A stretch of DNA of 22,223 nucleotides from contig CAJGBX010000009.1 of NCBI GenBank assembly GCA_904501685.1, forward strand, positions 1 to 22,223, read 5' to 3'. Numbering within the stretch: the first letter of the stretch is position 1; each line of letters starts with the position of its first letter. The notes under the pieces are model-generated. The model was not told the origin of the DNA, made no database searches, and worked only from the letters and a program-made list of their open reading frames with translations. Positions 20,000 to 22,223 of this stretch are shown here, piece after piece. Source of the DNA: Clostridiaceae bacterium (GTDB lineage: Bacteria; Bacillota; Clostridia; Oscillospirales; Acutalibacteraceae). The position numbers were made by a program, and so were the translations under genes.

Positions 20000-22009
20000 A
20001 TGTTCTGTATTAAATGCGGAAATAAACTAAATGACGGGGATAAGTTCTGCGAGAAGTGCGGTACCCCAATTGATGAGCCTGTTGCCCAAGCAACGGTTGA
20101 GACTGCTATTAACACTGAAGCTGATTCTGTTGCTGCTGAAGTGATTCCTGAGCCTGTACCGGTTGCTGTTGACGCTGATGTTGTACCTCAGGATGAAGCT
20201 GAGCCCATCCTTGAGTCTGTGGCTGAACCTGTAGTTGAGCCTGAGGTTAATGTTGAGCCGGCTCCTAAAAAGGCTAAAAAGAAAATGACTAAGAAAAAGA
20301 AATTCACTATTTTAGGCATTGTTGCCGCTTTGGTTGCAGTTATAGCTACCGGTTCGATTCTTTTCTGGGATTATGTTGAAAACTTTGTTGTTAAGACGGT
20401 TTCTTCACCTCAGCAGTATTATCAGTTCGTTGAGGAAAAGAATGTTAATGAGCTTTCCGAAACAATCGGAAGTGCTTTTGGCCAGTTGAATGAGGTTTTT
20501 GCCAAAGAAGCCGCAGCAGGTGCTAAGACAGAGATTTCAGTTCAGCTTGGAGATGTTATAATTGACGCTCTTGTTAAGGAGAGCGGTGTTGATAAGGCTC
20601 AGCTTGCCTGGGCTTCGAATTTCGGTATAACCGCCAATTCGTCCTCTAAGGACGGTGCTACTTCGAGCAATATGGCACTTAATATCAATAATAAGCCGAT
20701 TATCAATATTGAGCTTGTTATGAAATTAGAGGATATGTCATATTACATAAGAATCCCTGAGCTAAATAATGAGTATTTACTCTTCAAATTGCCTGAGATG
20801 GCCGATGATATGGCAGTTCTTACATCGCTTGATTTTTCCGAAATTCTGCCTGATGAGAAAACTGTCACAACAATTGTAAGCAAATACTTGACTACTGTTA
20901 TCAATGCAATTGATGATGTTGAACAGGAGCGTGTAACCGTTGAAGCAAACGGTGTAGAGCAAAGCTGTACCGAGCTGACCGTTACAATTGACGAAAATTC
21001 CGTGGTCGATGTTATTGAAGCAGTTTTAAAGGAATTTAAAGACGATAAGGAAATCAAGGGTGTTATTAAGAATTTCTACATTGCTGTTAATCCTGATAGC
21101 AGTGATAAAGAATTTAATGATATGTATGATGAAATTCTTGATGGTATTGATGATGTGCTCAAGGAAACCAAATCGCTTAAGCAGGGACTTGGTGATTTTG
21201 AGATAGAGCTTGTTACTTGGGTTGACTCTAAGGGTGAGGCCATCGGACGTGAATTCAAGATGGATGGCTTTGACGGTGAAATTCGTTACCTGTCAACTCA
21301 TAATGGTTCGGATGTCGGTATGGAGGGTATATTCGAATATGATGGTGCTGGCTTCGAGTATATAGGCTCTGGAAAAATTAAGGGCACAAAAATGGCCGGT
21401 AATATCGAGCTGTTTGTTGTCGACGATGAAGAAAAAATCTCATTTGTCAATATTGCTATTAAGGATTATGATGTCGATTTGATTGAGGACAACTATGTTA
21501 ACGGTACCTTTACCGTTACATTCTCAAAGGATGCTTGTGATGAAATGACCAAATCAGGCGAAGTTCCGGCAGAGCTTGTAAAATATCTTAGAAACGGTGC
21601 TATTGAGCTTGCTGTTACCTCTTCTGACGGCAAGGGAACATTAAAGCTTACGATTTTGTATGATTCTAAGGTCGTTATTTCGGTTTCACTTGCATCAACC
21701 GAGCAAACACCTGCAAATGTATCAATACCTGAAGGCGGTAAGGAAATTTCCGACGAAGATGATATGATGTCATATATTGAAAACATCAAATTCGACACCT
21801 TAAAGGCTAATTTAATAGCCGCAGGTATGCCCACAGATTTGGCAGACGGCTTGTTTGGGTTGTTGGAAAACGGTTTTGTTGCGGAACCCGAACCGGATTA
21901 TCCCAACATTGATTGGAATAACGGTGGCTTTATTACCGGTGATGAGTATTATGGCGATTATACCGCGCCCGGTGTCTCTGACGGAGCATTTGGCTTTGAT
22001 GAGTTTTAA
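20000..22009 (+). CDS. Zinc-ribbon, single-pass membrane protein with large outer domain
   Basis: The protein has 669 residues. An N-terminal zinc ribbon has CIKC and CEKC within the first 21 residues. An acidic Pro/Val/Glu-rich linker follows (about 25-90), then a basic patch KKAKKKMTKKKK, one membrane span (about 102-123, ILGIVAALVAVIATGSILFW) and about 545 residues that should face outward. The outer part is acidic and beta-rich, has no Cys or enzyme motif I recognise, and ends in a Gly/Tyr/Asp-rich tail (about 625-669). The ribbon-inside, one-span, large-outside plan resembles TcaA/YvbJ-type proteins of Bacilli, but I see no clear sequence match. The ribosome site is AAAGGAG. It is likely co-transcribed with the gene before it. 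Confidence 0.87.
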   Translation: MFCIKCGNKLNDGDKFCEKCGTPIDEPVAQATVETAINTEADSVAAEVIPEPVPVAVDADVVPQDEAEPILESVAEPVVEPEVNVEPAPKKAKKKMTKKKKFTILGIVAALVAVIATGSILFWDYVENFVVKTVSSPQQYYQFVEEKNVNELSETIGSAFGQLNEVFAKEAAAGAKTEISVQLGDVIIDALVKESGVDKAQLAWASNFGITANSSSKDGATSSNMALNINNKPIINIELVMKLEDMSYYIRIPELNNEYLLFKLPEMADDMAVLTSLDFSEILPDEKTVTTIVSKYLTTVINAIDDVEQERVTVEANGVEQSCTELTVTIDENSVVDVIEAVLKEFKDDKEIKGVIKNFYIAVNPDSSDKEFNDMYDEILDGIDDVLKETKSLKQGLGDFEIELVTWVDSKGEAIGREFKMDGFDGEIRYLSTHNGSDVGMEGIFEYDGAGFEYIGSGKIKGTKMAGNIELFVVDDEEKISFVNIAIKDYDVDLIEDNYVNGTFTVTFSKDACDEMTKSGEVPAELVKYLRNGAIELAVTSSDGKGTLKLTILYDSKVVISVSLASTEQTPANVSIPEGGKEISDEDDMMSYIENIKFDTLKANLIAAGMPTDLADGLFGLLENGFVAEPEPDYPNIDWNNGGFITGDEYYGDYTAPGVSDGAFGFDEF

Positions 22010-22038
22010 TTGACAAATTAAGCTGATTATGGTAAAAT
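22010..22038 (+). promoter_or_regulatory. Consensus promoter of the last zinc-ribbon gene
   Basis: A perfect TTGACA (22010-22015) begins directly after the preceding stop codon, followed by 17 bases and TAAAAT (22033-22038) with TGG before it. No terminator separates it from the gene upstream, so read-through and independent transcription are both possible. Confidence 0.8.
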
Positions 22039-22072
22039 TTTAGTATTGAAATTTCTTTTCGGAGGTATATTT

Positions 22073-22223
22073 ATGAGTAAATTTTGTGGAAATTGCGGAA
22101 CCGAATTGCAGGATGATGCAGTTGTTTGTTCTAACTGCGGAGTGAATTTGGCACCTAAGGCAGAGGAGGCTGCTCCTGCAGCCGATACGACACCTGCTGA
22201 CGTTGCCGTTGCTGCTGTCAAAA
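22073..22223 (+). CDS. Zinc-ribbon protein, cut by the right window edge
   Basis: The ATG at 22073 has GGAGG (22061-22065) eight bases upstream. The 50 visible residues start MSKFCGNCGTELQDD and include a second pair, CSNC, giving a full CxxC...CxxC ribbon, then an Ala/Pro/Glu-rich linker (APKAEEAAPAADTTPADVAV) that runs off the window. The same plan (ribbon, then low-complexity acidic linker) starts the 669-residue protein upstream, so this is probably another membrane-anchored zinc-ribbon paralog, with the membrane segment outside the window. Function is unknown. Confidence 0.82.
   Translation, partial: MSKFCGNCGTELQDDAVVCSNCGVNLAPKAEEAAPAADTTPADVAVAAVK

Noticed and set aside
20743..21834. 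Several Ser-rich open frames opposite the 669-residue membrane protein
   Set aside because: Composition is the mirror of the Glu/Asp-rich plus-strand codons; no starts with ribosome sites.

Overview
The window looks like chromosome of a low-to-moderate G+C, endospore-forming member of the Clostridia, probably near the Ruminococcaceae/Oscillospirales. The evidence is a housekeeping gene order typical of Firmicutes, spoVM and a SPOCS(DUF3794)-LysM protein (both spore-envelope genes), RemA, a DUF6106-like protein, strong AAGGAGG-type ribosome binding sites and clear sigma-A promoters. I saw no mobile element, prophage, CRISPR array or antibiotic-resistance gene.

Layout. (1) 1-120: the 3' part of a tRNA-Leu(GAG) and its terminator. 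(2) 190-2773, minus strand: a three-gene unit of a DUF6106-like membrane protein, bifunctional NAD(P)HX epimerase/dehydratase (nnr), and a small lipoprotein whose best start is a rare ATT. (3) 2953-3810, plus: a LacX-like aldose 1-epimerase with its own promoter and terminator. (4) 3918-16955, plus: a long, tightly packed operon, yicC-remA-gmk-rpoZ-priA-def-fmt-rsmB-rlmN-prpC-prkC-rsgA-thiN, followed by two very small genes (a 50-residue membrane protein and the 27-residue SpoVM) and a terminator. Many of its genes overlap by 4-8 bases or abut. (5) 17015-18541, plus: a SPOCS-LysM spore-coat-type protein whose ribosome binding site lies in an inverted repeat. (6) 18592-19260, minus: an AqpZ-type water channel with a 9-bp-arm palindrome just downstream of its promoter. 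(7) 19489 to the right edge, plus: three consecutive zinc-ribbon genes, one cytoplasmic, one a 669-residue single-pass membrane protein, and one cut by the window end.

How the genes work together. The big operon couples nucleotide supply (gmk), transcription (rpoZ), replication restart (priA), N-terminal formyl-methionine handling (def, fmt), rRNA modification (rsmB, rlmN), ribosome assembly (rsgA), the PASTA kinase/phosphatase pair that links cell-wall state to growth (prkC, prpC), thiamine diphosphate synthesis (thiN) and spore-coat attachment (spoVM). Compared with the Bacillus subtilis order, coaBC is missing between rpoZ and priA, and rpe is missing between rsgA and thiN.

The most promising under-described parts are the zinc-ribbon membrane protein cluster at the right end, the ribosome-site-sequestering inverted repeat before the SPOCS-LysM gene, the palindrome before the aquaporin gene, and the two tiny genes between thiN and the operon terminator. 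None of these amounts to a proven new system from sequence alone.
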